DNA of 64,000 bases from Prolixibacteraceae bacterium. GTDB taxonomy: Bacteria > Bacteroidota > Bacteroidia > Bacteroidales > Prolixibacteraceae. Position numbers and translations under genes: made by a program. Below are positions 26,865-36,804 of this stretch, piece after piece. A model generated the notes under the pieces. That model saw only the letters and a program-made list of their open reading frames with translations, searched no databases and was not told where the DNA came from. The stretch spans positions 1,426,001 to 1,490,000 of the forward strand of contig CP082230.1 in the NCBI GenBank assembly GCA_019856515.1. The letters are read 5' to 3'. Position 1 is the first letter of the stretch, and each line of letters starts with the position of its first letter.

Positions 26865-29800
26865 TTAATCTTTATGTATCCATCGATGTATTAATCCATA
26901 CAACGGTGGAATAAGCAAAACAGCAAAAACAGTTCCTGTGATCATCCCAAAGAATACCGTAGTTCCTAAAGAATGACGACTATTTGCCCCTACACCATTG
27001 GCAATAACCAATGGCAAAACACCTAAGATAAAAGTTAATGATGTCATCAAAATAGGCCTAAAACGTATACGTCCCGCTTCTAACAATGCCTTAGAGACAC
27101 TCATCTCCTTCTTCAAATCTCTAATAAATTCGACAATCAAAATTGCATTCTTACAAGACAGTGCAACAAGTAGAATAAGACCAATCTGCATATATATATC
27201 GTTAGACAGATGTCTAAAATAAGCCCCTAATACCGCTCCAACGATAGACATTGGGATAACCATAATAACGATCAAAGGGTCTATCCAACTCTCATATAAT
27301 CCTGCCAACACCAAAAACACAAGTACAATAGCCAACAAAAAGATCAGTGACACTTGTGACGCTGCTTTCAACTCCTCAAATGTAAACCCTGTCCAATCGG
27401 TCTTCATGGTATTGGTTATTGTTTTTGATGCCATTTGATTCATCGCCTCAATCGCATCTCCAGAACTGGCTCCTGCCTGTGGTACCCCATTAATCATCGC
27501 TGCGCTATATAGATTATAACGCGTAATCAAATCCGGTCCCACCTTCTCCTCTAGCTTAACCAAAGATCCGAGAGAGACCAATTTATTATCTCCATTTCTC
27601 ACCTGCAAGGCTCGTATATCTTGGATCGTTCGCCTATCTTTAGCATCTCCTTGCATATACACCTGAAAAGTTCGTCCCCATTTGGTGAAGTCATTCACAT
27701 AACTCGCCCCTAGATATGACGACAAAGCATCATAAATATCAGGCAAAGCCACATTCATCATCTTCGCCTTTTCCATATCGATACGAAGATCATAATAAGG
27801 CACATTTACATTAAAATTTGAGAACACATTACCCAACACAGGATCTTGCTGCGCATATTGAGACATCGATCGAGAAACACGATCTAATCCAACATAGTCG
27901 CCGCCCAATAAATCTTGAAGAACCATCTTCTGACCACCTGTTGAGCCAATACCACTAATTGCAGGAGGTGTAAACATTCGTATTCTTGCATCACTAATAC
28001 CTGAAGTCTTTTGTCTTATCTCAGCCAAAACCTTCTGGTCCGTAATACCTTTAGGAAGGCGTTCATCCCAAGGTACCAATGTAACAAAGATGGTAGCTTT
28101 GTTAGATAAAGTAGCTTGATCAATAATCGAATATCCTTTTACCGTCATAAAAGTATGAATACCATCGATGGTCTGTAACTGCTTATCTACTTCAGCCAAT
28201 ACTTCAGCAGTTCTATTATCCGATGCAGCATTGGGCAGAGAGATCTCCACAAAAATACGACCTTGATCTTCATTAGGTATAAATGAGGTCGAAAGAGACT
28301 TAAACACCACCAAGCTCACCACTCCGATGATTGCAAACATAACCAACGAGATCACAGACTTTCTTGCAATACGCCCTAATAGATTACTATACGAAGAGGT
28401 CAGACGGTCAAAAAACTGATTAAACTTACGGTACACAAAACCTTTCTTCTCTCCCTCTTTCGTCTTACGCAAAAACATTGCAGACAGCGCTGGACTTAAC
28501 GTCAAGGCATTGATGGCACTCAACAAGGTAGATGCAGCAATAGTCAATGCAAACTGCTTATACAACTCGCCTGTAATACCACCCATAAATGCAGGTGGAA
28601 GAAAGACCGACATCAAAACCAACGTCGTTGCAATAATCGGCCCTGTAACCTCTGACATAGCGATAATAGCTGCCCTTTTGGGGCTCTCTCCTAAATCAAT
28701 ATGTCGTGCAGTATTCTCCACAACAACAATAGCATCATCCACAACAATACCAATGGCCAGAACCATCGCAAACAGTGTCAACAAGTTAATAGAAAAACCA
28801 AAGGCTGCCAAGGCTCCAAAAGTACCGATAATAGAGACTGGGATAGTGATCACTGGAACTAAAGTGGCACGCCAATCTTGTAAGAAGATTAACAACACCA
28901 AACAGACCAGCACAAAAGCGATAAATAACGTTAAGGTGACCTCATGAATAGAGGCCTTCACAAAATCGGTGGTATTGGTGATCTCTGAATATTCAAAATC
29001 AGGAGGAAAAGATTGACTCAACTCATCAAATTTATTATTGATCGCTTCGTGAATATCTAATGCATTACCTCCAGGCAACTGATACACAGCAATAGCAGCC
29101 GAAACTCGCCTTCCATCTCGTTTAACCGTTCGCCTGTAACTTTTACTCCCCAACTCCACTTTTGCAATATCTTTGAGATAAATAGTATTACCATTGGCGT
29201 CGGTCTTTATCACGATATTCTCGAATTCAGACTCTTTAGTCATTCGTCCTGGACTCACGATCAGAGACAGTTGCATCTGCTGATTCGAAGCAGTAGGACT
29301 AGCACCCAGTTGACCTGATGCCACCTGCAAGTTTTGATTCTTAATAGCCCTTCTTACATCGGCAGGAGTCAAATTACGGTTCTTCAGTTTCACAGGATCT
29401 AACCACAGTCGAATACTATAATCCCCGGCACCAAAAACAGTAATCGAAGCCACTCCAGGAATACGCTTCAGCTCATCTACAATATAAGTGGATGCATAGT
29501 TGGTTAGAAACGATAAAGGTACCGTCGGATCTTTCGAATTTAAACCCATGATCGAAACCATGTCTGTAGACTTCTTGTCAGTGGTTACCCCCAAAGTCTG
29601 AACGATCTCCGGTAGTTTAGGAAGTGCTTGATTCACTTTATTCTGTACCAAAACAGTTGCCATATTCACATCTGTTCCCACTTCAAAAGTGACTGTCAAC
29701 TGATACGATCCATCGTTATTACTCACCGAGGACATATAAGTCATTCCCTCCACACCATTAATAGCCTGTTCTAAAGGTGCACCTACGGTATTGGCAATAA

Positions 29801-29969
29801 TCTCAGAACTTGCCCCAGGATAAGTCGCGTTAACAGACACATTCGTTGGGGTTATATTAGGATATTGATTGACTGGGAGCTTAAGCAAGGATACCCCTCC
29901 TAAAATCACAATGATCAACGACACTACCGTTGATAAGATCGGTCGTTGTATAAAATATTTTGAAATCAT
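26865..29969 (-). CDS. RND efflux pump inner-membrane permease (AcrB/MexB, HAE1 family)
   Basis: This 1034-aa protein is the usual length for a hydrophobe/amphiphile efflux permease. TM1 is followed by the signature NQYPNITPTNVSVNATYPGA (periplasmic entry) and VEGMTYMSSVSNNDG. The paired Asp residues of the proton relay lie in GIVVDDAIVVVEN of TM4. The two repeated halves (12 TM segments) with large periplasmic loops are evident, and the C-terminal end is short and basic. It is the last gene of a three-gene minus-strand operon (outer-membrane channel, adaptor, permease). The export substrate cannot be inferred, and no dedicated regulator gene is adjacent. Confidence 0.96.
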   Translation of the reverse strand: MISKYFIQRPILSTVVSLIIVILGGVSLLKLPVNQYPNITPTNVSVNATYPGASSEIIANTVGAPLEQAINGVEGMTYMSSVSNNDGSYQLTVTFEVGTDVNMATVLVQNKVNQALPKLPEIVQTLGVTTDKKSTDMVSIMGLNSKDPTVPLSFLTNYASTYIVDELKRIPGVASITVFGAGDYSIRLWLDPVKLKNRNLTPADVRRAIKNQNLQVASGQLGASPTASNQQMQLSLIVSPGRMTKESEFENIVIKTDANGNTIYLKDIAKVELGSKSYRRTVKRDGRRVSAAIAVYQLPGGNALDIHEAINNKFDELSQSFPPDFEYSEITNTTDFVKASIHEVTLTLFIAFVLVCLVLLIFLQDWRATLVPVITIPVSIIGTFGALAAFGFSINLLTLFAMVLAIGIVVDDAIVVVENTARHIDLGESPKRAAIIAMSEVTGPIIATTLVLMSVFLPPAFMGGITGELYKQFALTIAASTLLSAINALTLSPALSAMFLRKTKEGEKKGFVYRKFNQFFDRLTSSYSNLLGRIARKSVISLVMFAIIGVVSLVVFKSLSTSFIPNEDQGRIFVEISLPNAASDNRTAEVLAEVDKQLQTIDGIHTFMTVKGYSIIDQATLSNKATIFVTLVPWDERLPKGITDQKVLAEIRQKTSGISDARIRMFTPPAISGIGSTGGQKMVLQDLLGGDYVGLDRVSRSMSQYAQQDPVLGNVFSNFNVNVPYYDLRIDMEKAKMMNVALPDIYDALSSYLGASYVNDFTKWGRTFQVYMQGDAKDRRTIQDIRALQVRNGDNKLVSLGSLVKLEEKVGPDLITRYNLYSAAMINGVPQAGASSGDAIEAMNQMASKTITNTMKTDWTGFTFEELKAASQVSLIFLLAIVLVFLVLAGLYESWIDPLIVIMVIPMSIVGAVLGAYFRHLSNDIYMQIGLILLVALSCKNAILIVEFIRDLKKEMSVSKALLEAGRIRFRPILMTSLTFILGVLPLVIANGVGANSRHSLGTTVFFGMITGTVFAVLLIPPLYGLIHRWIHKD

Positions 29970-29995
29970 AAATGCTCTTTTTTTATTCCCTATGG

Positions 29996-30143
29996 AATAC
30001 CAATTCGATGAATGAATAAGCTATATTTTGTCTATACAGATCCTAAAAACAGAACCATAGCCTTTCACTAAGGTCTATTTTTTAATATAGGATAGACAAA
30101 TAGAATATTCGGATATAGCTCATTTATACATATAATTGGTATT
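29996..30143. repeat. MITE-like 148-bp inverted repeat between adaptor and permease genes
   Basis: The arms begin AATACCAATT and end AATTGGTATT. Beyond these the arms still match at ATG.AT.AAT.AGCTATAT on both sides, and TTTGTCTAT recurs inverted (ATAGACAAAT). It carries no ORF. It could be a small non-autonomous element or a stabilising intercistronic hairpin. No clear target duplication is seen. Confidence 0.6.
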
Positions 30144-30155
30144 TTATCTCTTTTA

Positions 30156-31229
30156 TCACTCAACCACCATCATATGATGTAACTTATTGGTTCCTTTGAT
30201 CACAATTTGATCATCATGCTTTAGACCTCCTTTGACAATCGACATCTTCTCATAGCTGCCCATCAACTCTATTCGCTTCACAACCGATTTCGAATCGATG
30301 ACCTCATAAACATATGCACCCTCTTGATCTCTTGAAATAGCACTCTGTGGAACCAACAATGCCTTCTCAATCTTCTGTAGTGGCACTTTGATTCTCAGAT
30401 AGGTACCTGCCAACAACTTACGATCTTCATTATCGACAGTAGCTTTCAATGTTATATTACCTGTAGAAAGATCTACCGATGGATCAAAATATTTGACTTT
30501 TGCCTCCACCAACATCATCTCTCCCGACTCATCATAAATTTGAACTGAAAGACCCAAATCGCTCTCTAACTCTTTTCTCAACAATTGAAGCTCACTAGAA
30601 TTGACCGTAAAATAGATATCCATCAAACGATCACCGACAATAGATGCCAACTTCTGCTTCCCATTAGGATCCATCAAATTTCCACGATCGACATAATAAT
30701 CAGAGATATATCCATCAATAGGAGAGACAATGGTCGTGTAACTATAGTTTGTCTTCGAAACAGACAACAAAGCCTTATTCTGTTCATAGGATGCCCTGTC
30801 CAAATCCACTTGCGTCTGTGCTGTCAAAAGCTGAACCTCACTCACAGCATTCGATCTCTTCGCCTTCACCAATCGATCTAAAACCATTCGACTCAACTCC
30901 AGCTGCGCTTTAGAGGAGGCAACAGCAGAAGAAGCCTCTTTCATCTTTGAATAATAAGGCTCTCTCTCTAAACCAAAAAGACGCTCACCTTTATGTACGA
31001 ATGCCCCTGGTTTAAAATATATCTTCTCTAACAAACCCTGTACCCGAGGAAAAATATCCACCGCAGCTTTTGCATCTGTATACCCAGAAAAATCATGGTA
31101 TACCGTAATATCTTCTACCACAGGATGACCTAACTCTATATTTGGCAGGGGTTGTTGTGACTTCTTAACAGTATTGTCACACGAAAAAAACAACGCACCA
31201 GATACCAATAAAACGAATAAATATCTCAT
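30156..31229 (-). CDS. RND periplasmic adaptor (membrane fusion protein), lipoprotein
   Basis: The ATG at 31229 (a TTG one codon upstream is less likely) gives 357 aa. The lipobox VSGALFFSC places the lipidated Cys at residue 17. Family order is clear: beta-barrel/lipoyl half (DIFPRVQGLLEKIYFKPGAF, VHKGERLFGLE), helical hairpin (residues about 95-150), second lipoyl half (VSPIDGYISDYYVDRGNLM), and a beta-barrel with VPQSAISRDQEGAYVYEV. It bridges the permease and the outer-membrane channel encoded on either side. Confidence 0.95.
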   Translation of the reverse strand: MRYLFVLLVSGALFFSCDNTVKKSQQPLPNIELGHPVVEDITVYHDFSGYTDAKAAVDIFPRVQGLLEKIYFKPGAFVHKGERLFGLEREPYYSKMKEASSAVASSKAQLELSRMVLDRLVKAKRSNAVSEVQLLTAQTQVDLDRASYEQNKALLSVSKTNYSYTTIVSPIDGYISDYYVDRGNLMDPNGKQKLASIVGDRLMDIYFTVNSSELQLLRKELESDLGLSVQIYDESGEMMLVEAKVKYFDPSVDLSTGNITLKATVDNEDRKLLAGTYLRIKVPLQKIEKALLVPQSAISRDQEGAYVYEVIDSKSVVKRIELMGSYEKMSIVKGGLKHDDQIVIKGTNKLHHMMVVE

Positions 31230-31392
31230 CAAAAATCTTTTTATAAATTAATATACTTTTACGACCTCTTAAACTATATAGACCGCCCTTTGTGAGGTAT
31301 GGAAGATCATTATCAGAAGCATTCAACTCCCACATCTTTGGATATAACACCCAAAAACAGACCCAACATATCCACATAATGATGGCTTATCA

Positions 31393-32763
31393 TCACTCCG
31401 ATTTATCCCCTCCTAACGATTGATAGAGAAGTACAATTTCAATCAATAAACTTCCTTGAGATACAATCAAACTGTTTTGATTCTTCAATAAAGTTTGCTG
31501 GGAACTCAATAGCGGTTGATAATCTATAAGTCCTTGACTATACTGATCGATAGATAGTTTTAATGCCCCTTTCGAACTCTTGACACCGCGCTCCAACCAC
31601 TCATTCGACTCTTCTAACTTCTGGATATTAACCAAATTATTCTCAACCTCTTTGACCGCAGTTAAAAGAGTGTTCTTATAATTCAGCTCAAACTGATCTA
31701 CTTTCGACTGTTGCAATTTCACCTCATTCTTTGCCCTCTTACCTTGAAAAAGATTCCATGTCAAAGTAGGCCCAACAAAATAATTCATCGCACTCTGTTC
31801 GAACCATTGATCCGCACTCTCCGAATTGAAACCAATATTACCAGACAGGGTTAACTTAGGTAATAGATCTTTTTTAGCCGACTTGGTTGTCGCCATTAAA
31901 CTTAAGATCTGATTTTCCACACGCTTTACATCTGGACGATTCCTTAATGCTTCTCGTGGTACCAATGTTTGAATATTTTCTGGCAAAGCAGGAAGAGACT
32001 GCTTCTGCACTAACCCTTGATAGATAGACTCCGGCATCTTACCCATCAACACTTTGATCAGATTGATCTCATTAGCCACTTTCGACTCAATCGCTTTAAT
32101 ACTCGCCATGGTCGTATTCAAGATCGTTTCTGCCTGCAAAAAATCAACCTTCGATTTCAATCCAGATTCAAATTCGGACTGTGTCAATCGAACTAAATCC
32201 TTCTGAACCTCAATATTCTCTTCCGAAACAATAATTTGATTCTGGAACATGCGCATTCGAACATATGATTGCGTTACCTCGGATAGAATACTCAACAACA
32301 GGTATCTTTGATCCTCCGATGCCACGTCAATATTATATTTCGAAGCTTCTGTTTGCGCCTTTATCCGCCCAAAAACATCCACCTCCCAATTAAAACGTAC
32401 AGACGTGCCGTAACCATTCAACCCATTAACTGGTTGATTTAAATTCGAAGTAGCATAGGACAAACTATACTCTAGCGATGGCATTAAATACGATCGACTC
32501 TGTTGATACATGATGCGACTCTGCTCTAATCGCTGCAAACCCGACTGTACATTGTAATTACTCTTTATCGTCTGCTGAACCAAGGATGTCAGCAATGGGT
32601 CATTAAAAATATTCCACCATTCGGTGATCTGATCTACCTCTTCTAGGTTCACCACCAAATCACTCCATGAATCCCCCACTTCGGGCTCCACTACGCTGGA
32701 TTGCTGACCATAAGAAAAAAACGAACTAAAAAAGAACACCAATAAAACTACACTTCTTCCCAT
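31393..32763 (-). CDS. TolC-like outer-membrane efflux channel
   Basis: This 456-aa protein has a signal peptide (MGRSVVLLVFFFSSFFSYGQ). Two outer-membrane-efflux-protein repeats are visible: LPSLEYSLSYAT-type strands with FNWEVDVFGRIKAQTEASKYN, and LTLSGNIGFNSES with LTWNLFQGKRAKNEVKLQQ. These are the typical periodic helices and turns of the TolC alpha-barrel (NodT-type, with RPDVKRVENQI). It is the first gene of the RND operon, and the long AC-rich intergenic region upstream probably holds the operon promoter. Confidence 0.94.
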   Translation of the reverse strand: MGRSVVLLVFFFSSFFSYGQQSSVVEPEVGDSWSDLVVNLEEVDQITEWWNIFNDPLLTSLVQQTIKSNYNVQSGLQRLEQSRIMYQQSRSYLMPSLEYSLSYATSNLNQPVNGLNGYGTSVRFNWEVDVFGRIKAQTEASKYNIDVASEDQRYLLLSILSEVTQSYVRMRMFQNQIIVSEENIEVQKDLVRLTQSEFESGLKSKVDFLQAETILNTTMASIKAIESKVANEINLIKVLMGKMPESIYQGLVQKQSLPALPENIQTLVPREALRNRPDVKRVENQILSLMATTKSAKKDLLPKLTLSGNIGFNSESADQWFEQSAMNYFVGPTLTWNLFQGKRAKNEVKLQQSKVDQFELNYKNTLLTAVKEVENNLVNIQKLEESNEWLERGVKSSKGALKLSIDQYSQGLIDYQPLLSSQQTLLKNQNSLIVSQGSLLIEIVLLYQSLGGDKSE

Positions 32764-33269
32764 ATTTATCTTTTTATTGATTACACGCGATATGACATGC
32801 CAATGCCAACTGAAATCTACTTCAGCACAACCATGAGTTTATGAAACCAACATGAGAACATTATGTTCTTTAACAACTCCGTTAAGATTTCTTATAATCA
32901 AAATCACCTTTTAACAAATTAACTTAAACCACCCTATCCCCTCAAAACCAACAAACTACAAACACAAAACCAACAAAAACCCCCATTTCATCGCCCATTA
33001 CACAGCAAATAGCCCTCATATTAACTTTTCAATAACACCAAAAACCAAAATGATTGTAAAAAAGAACAAAAACAAAGACCGAATATCCTCAACCAAATTC
33101 ACTATTTAGACTAAATAAATTTACCAAAAATGTTCATAGTATATATAAAGGGTATATAGCCTCCAAAACCTTATTTAGAATCACCTATAATTCCTCACAC
33201 TTCAACCTTCTTTCCCAAGGTTACCACATTGGGCTAGGTTCGTTTTCCCTTACAGGTACTATCGTAGCA
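32764..33269. other. upstream region of RND operon, AC-rich on the plus strand
   Basis: No gene is seen. From about 32920 to 33045 the plus strand is nearly G-free (runs such as AAAACCAACAAACTAC). It lies between the divergent RND operon and repeat block C, so the operon promoter should be here, but I see no unambiguous -7 element. Confidence 0.5.
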
Positions 33270-34600
33270 TACAAAAAACTTAGTGCCTTTGTGATATTCT
33301 CCCCTTACACCTCAACCAAATCTGTGTTCATCAGTCCAATCCGTCCAATCCGTGGCCATATTTTCCTTGCTCCTCAACTCTTCGTGCCTTTGCGGCTTCG
33401 CGGTTCAATTCCCCTTACACCTCAACCAAATCCGTCCAATCCGTGGCCATATTTTCCTTGCACCATAACCACAATAAAAAATCTGTTTCATCGGTCTAAT
33501 CTGTTTCATCTGTGTGCCATCCTTGCACCTCAACCCTTCGTGCCTTCGTGGTATTCTCATCCTTGCACCTCAACCTTGTCATAAAAAAGATCCGTGAAAA
33601 TCCGTCTAATCCGTGGCTATAATTCCCTTGCGTCTTCGTAGTGATTTTTAAAAATCCGTTCCCGACAATTTAAACCAAGCCCCGAACGGGGTGACCGAAC
33701 CTAGCCCAACGGTGAAATGAATATGTTGCGCGGTAGCGCTGCATAAGAATGAGCCTTGGGTACAACACACCACCAATTACCAAGGGCTGAAGGCCTGACC
33801 CATTTCATCAACGCACTCAGCCTGGCTATAAATTGGCACAGACTATGCAATATCAACCACAATAAAAAATCGGTGTTCATCAGTCCAATCTGTTTCATCT
33901 GTGTGCCATCCTTGCGCCCCAACCCTTCGTGTCTTTGTGCCTTGGTGGTTCCCTTATCCCTGTACTTCATCCCACTGGGAACGCTGAGCTCCGCTCGGCA
34001 TCATGCGTCAACCAAAATCCGTCCAATCCGTGGCTATATTTTCCTTGTACTTCAACCACAATAAAAAATCTGTTTCATCCGTCTAATCCGTGGCTATAAA
34101 TTGGCACAGACTATGCAATATCAACCACAATAAAAAAATCTGTTTCATCGGTCTAATCTGTTTCATCTGTGTGCCATCCTTGCGCCCCAACCTTGTCATA
34201 AAAAAGACCCGTGAAAATCCGTCCAATCCGTGGCTATAATTTCTTTGCGTCTTCGCGATTCCCTTACACCTCAACCAAATCCGTCCAATCCGTGGCCATA
34301 TTTTCCTTGCACCACAACCACAATAAAAAATCTGTTTCATCGGTCTAATCTGTTTCATCTGTATGCCATCCTTGCGCCCCAACCTTGTCATAAAAAAGAT
34401 CCGTGAAAATCCGTCTAATCCGTCCAATCCGTGGCTATAAATTCTTTGCGGCTTCGCGGTTCAATTCCCCTTACACCTCAACCAAATCCGTCCAATCCGT
34501 GGCCATATTTTCCTTGCACCACAACCACAATAAAAAATCCGTTTTATCTGTGTGCCATCCTTGCGTCCCAACCCTTCGTGCCTTTGGACTTCATTTAATC
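33270..34600 (+). repeat. repeat block C (9-nt periodic units, plus orientation)
   Basis: The same modules as block A. A composite unit of about 200 bp (CCTTACACCTCAACC, AATCCGTCC/AATCCGTGG, CACAATAAAAAATCTG, TTTCATCGGTCTAATC, ACCTTGTCATAAAAAAG) recurs starting near 33411, 34262 and 34467. A hairpin element lies at 33674-33803. Non-coding. Confidence 0.88.
33674..33803 (+). repeat. 130-bp hairpin element, copy 2
   Basis: Same subtype as copy 1: CCCCGAACGGGG, stem closed by CCCAACGG and CCTTGGG (33705-33760), inner loop GGTA instead of AGTA, ending AGGGCTGAAGGCCT. Confidence 0.85.
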
Positions 34601-34713
34601 CCGTGGCAACCCCTGTTCCCAGCCTATATAAAAGCCTCCAATACCATTTCAACCAATCCAACACATCACTTGTTATCTACTGTAATAATTTAAACTAAAA
34701 ACTCATATTTCTT

Positions 34714-36150
34714 ATGGAGGTATCGACTGTTGAGCAATGCTCTGCTCAACCTAATCAGCAAAAGAAGCATAATACAGTTAGGGCAATAACCTACCCTATG
34801 CCTCTCACACTTAATGAAGCCGCCGCTAACAGCTTCTTAGAACAAGTGGCAAGTAAACAAATAGATCGAGCAAAAGAGCTCTTTCATAAAGCCTTTATAA
34901 AAGAGGACGGCCAAACCAAGTATTGTCTACAGAACAACCGGCCCATCATTCTACGAAAAACTCGTAGACTTATTTTTCGTAAAACGAATATGCTCTACCT
35001 ATTTAACAATTCGAAGAATCAGATTCCGCAGCTTGTCTTTTTTGTTCGGATGCTAAATGATCCTGACATCGAACTAGAGATGCTTCAAAACTATTTCTTT
35101 TATATCACCCTCTATCGCTGTTGTGGTGGGGAGCAAGACGATCACTGCATCCTACAGCATCACTCAGTATACAAGCAGCTCGAGATACTCTCGGAGCTAA
35201 CCACCTTCACGAAAAAAGAGAAACACAAAAATCCTTTAATAATATGGCGCTATACCATCCTATTTTCTGCTACCATTGAAGACTCCATCCAGCTTATGCA
35301 ACAGCTAGGAGAGATCTTCAAGAGCGAATATTTTCTCTCTCTCAGCTCCGATAAAAAGCTGAATATAACAACCGAGTATCTCATGAAGGAGTACAATAGG
35401 TGGATAACCTATCATCAAAATAATTTCACCACACGGCTGAATCCCCTCTATCGTATGTGGGTACACAAAGCCAAAGTGAATGGAATGTTACTAACCTGCA
35501 TGACCCTTTCCAACACACTGAACAGGTGTGATCAGATCTTTCTCGAAAGTGTAGACAAACTCTTTACGATATTTGAAGATGAGTATAACTATTGCATCCA
35601 AAATATGGAGAAAAACATCTCTAACGGAGTCGATCATGTACCCTCTTCTGACCATGTTCAAAACATCGAAAAAACAACGAAAACCGTACAAAAGAGAGAG
35701 GTACCAAACGTTGTCACTCCTAAAAGAAAGATCAAATATCCGAATCCATTCCAAGAAATAGATCCTATTGACAACCAAAGCATCTATGAGCTCCAAAAGG
35801 ATCTTAAAAAAGCAGGACTAACCAACCATCGGCTAGACGAGATCAAAGATCTATTTCTCAACGACCGACTAAAAAAACCGATTATATGGATTGGAACATA
35901 CCAAGAGCTATACTCATTGATTATGATACTACAAGATTTAAAGATCATCAAACCAAAAAAAAGATCCTATTGGGAGCAGTTATCCAAACTCTTTCTCAAA
36001 CCATCCAAGCTATCAATCAAGAACCCGAAAAAGATAGGGTACCAAAAGATCAAAGCCAAGCAACTGCGTAAATGCACCTTGGTAGACCAAGACCATATCA
36101 TACACAAAATATGTCATAAAATGAACACAGCCAAAGAAACTATAATATGA
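34714..36150 (+). CDS. 478-aa protein of unknown function, accessory cassette
   Basis: I do not recognise this family. The 478-aa protein has no signal peptide or membrane helix. Residues about 1-320 are mostly helical, with many charged and aromatic residues (for example YFFYITLYRCCGGEQDDHC, LNPLYRMWVHKAKVNGMLL). A polar linker (about 320-350) follows, then a C-terminal basic domain ending in a Lys-rich stretch (SKLSIKNPKKIGYQKIKAKQ), which suggests nucleic-acid binding. It is the first gene of a plus-strand cassette with an HTH_17 gene, a winged-helix-like gene and an amidase. That neighbourhood is typical of integrative elements or prophage remnants. Confidence 0.6.
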   Translation: MEVSTVEQCSAQPNQQKKHNTVRAITYPMPLTLNEAAANSFLEQVASKQIDRAKELFHKAFIKEDGQTKYCLQNNRPIILRKTRRLIFRKTNMLYLFNNSKNQIPQLVFFVRMLNDPDIELEMLQNYFFYITLYRCCGGEQDDHCILQHHSVYKQLEILSELTTFTKKEKHKNPLIIWRYTILFSATIEDSIQLMQQLGEIFKSEYFLSLSSDKKLNITTEYLMKEYNRWITYHQNNFTTRLNPLYRMWVHKAKVNGMLLTCMTLSNTLNRCDQIFLESVDKLFTIFEDEYNYCIQNMEKNISNGVDHVPSSDHVQNIEKTTKTVQKREVPNVVTPKRKIKYPNPFQEIDPIDNQSIYELQKDLKKAGLTNHRLDEIKDLFLNDRLKKPIIWIGTYQELYSLIMILQDLKIIKPKKRSYWEQLSKLFLKPSKLSIKNPKKIGYQKIKAKQLRKCTLVDQDHIIHKICHKMNTAKETII

Positions 36151-36196
36151 AAATAGCTACGACTTATTAGGCCCCATACGGTTTCTTATATTACGA

Positions 36197-36224
36197 ATTA
36201 CTTCCGTATCCTTACGGAAGTAAT
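36197..36224. promoter_or_regulatory. operator-like palindrome with TACGGAAGTAA half-sites
   Basis: ATTACTTCCGTA, TCCT, TACGGAAGTAAT is a perfect 12-bp dyad. TACGGAAG recurs at 36243 and TACGGAAGTAA at about 36331, all upstream of the -7 element of the HTH gene. This is the arrangement expected of operator or iteron sites. Confidence 0.55.
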
Positions 36225-36248
36225 TCACATTAATCTCTCCTTTACGGA

Positions 36249-36282
36249 AGCTCTAAAAAAAAAGCATATTTTTTTTAGAGCT
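36249..36282. promoter_or_regulatory. A/T-tract inverted repeat
   Basis: AGCTCTAAAAAAAA, an AGCATA spacer, TTTTTTTTAGAGCT: a perfect 14-bp dyad whose left arm starts within a TACGGAAG copy. It could end transcription of the 478-aa gene or form part of the regulatory region. Confidence 0.55.
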
Positions 36283-36378
36283 ATACCATCCCCATCCCTT
36301 GGCTCACCTCATAGTCACACCAATACAAAATACGGAAGTAACCCTTCATCAAAATACAGACACTGCTCATCAGGCCGT

Positions 36379-36386
36379 TACCTTTG
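36379..36386 (+). promoter_or_regulatory. -7 element of HTH gene promoter
   Basis: TACCTTTG matches TAnnTTTG and is 23 bp before the ATG at 36410, supporting that start. Confidence 0.55.
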
Positions 36387-36409
36387 TTTCAAACAAAAAA
36401 ATAGAGCTT

Positions 36410-36787
36410 ATGACATCGAAAAAATATCTTACGAAAAGTCTCGAAGCACAACCCAAACGACGCAACATAGAGATGCTCCTTCGAGAAGTCCTAACCAAAT
36501 ACGACCTTATTATCGACACCATGGTCCAGATCATCGAGATGATCCAAAGATCAAAAATACCACCACAAAGAGTATCATCCAAAAAGGAGCTCGACAAATG
36601 GATAGATACACAAGATGTACTTAACCTACTGCATATCTCCAGAAGAAAACTTCAAGGTATGCGACTTAATGGAGAGCTTCCATTCACCTCCTTCAGTGGA
36701 ACCATTCTCTTTAAAGAGAGTGATATATACAAACTACTGGAAGACAACTATGGCTACTACCTCGCAAGCCTAAAAAACAACAAATAG
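36410..36787 (+). CDS. HTH_17 (excisionase-like) DNA-binding protein
   Basis: The ATG at 36410, just after a perfect -7 element, gives 125 aa. A longer frame from a TTG at 36299 would run through the promoter and a TACGGAAGTAA site and is less likely. The N-terminal half is a helical segment (LREVLTKYDLIIDTMVQIIE). The C-terminal half is a MerR/excisionase-type helix-turn-helix: WIDTQDVLNLLHISRRKLQG, then LPFTSFSGTILFKESDIYKLL. Proteins of this size and layout are common regulators in Bacteroidetes conjugative and integrative elements. Confidence 0.8.
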   Translation: MTSKKYLTKSLEAQPKRRNIEMLLREVLTKYDLIIDTMVQIIEMIQRSKIPPQRVSSKKELDKWIDTQDVLNLLHISRRKLQGMRLNGELPFTSFSGTILFKESDIYKLLEDNYGYYLASLKNNK

Positions 36788-36804
36788 AGAGGATAAACAC
36801 CATT

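Noticed and set aside
33291..34693. Plus- and minus-strand frames in block C
   Set aside because: Repeat-derived, with the same strings as in blocks A, D, F and I.
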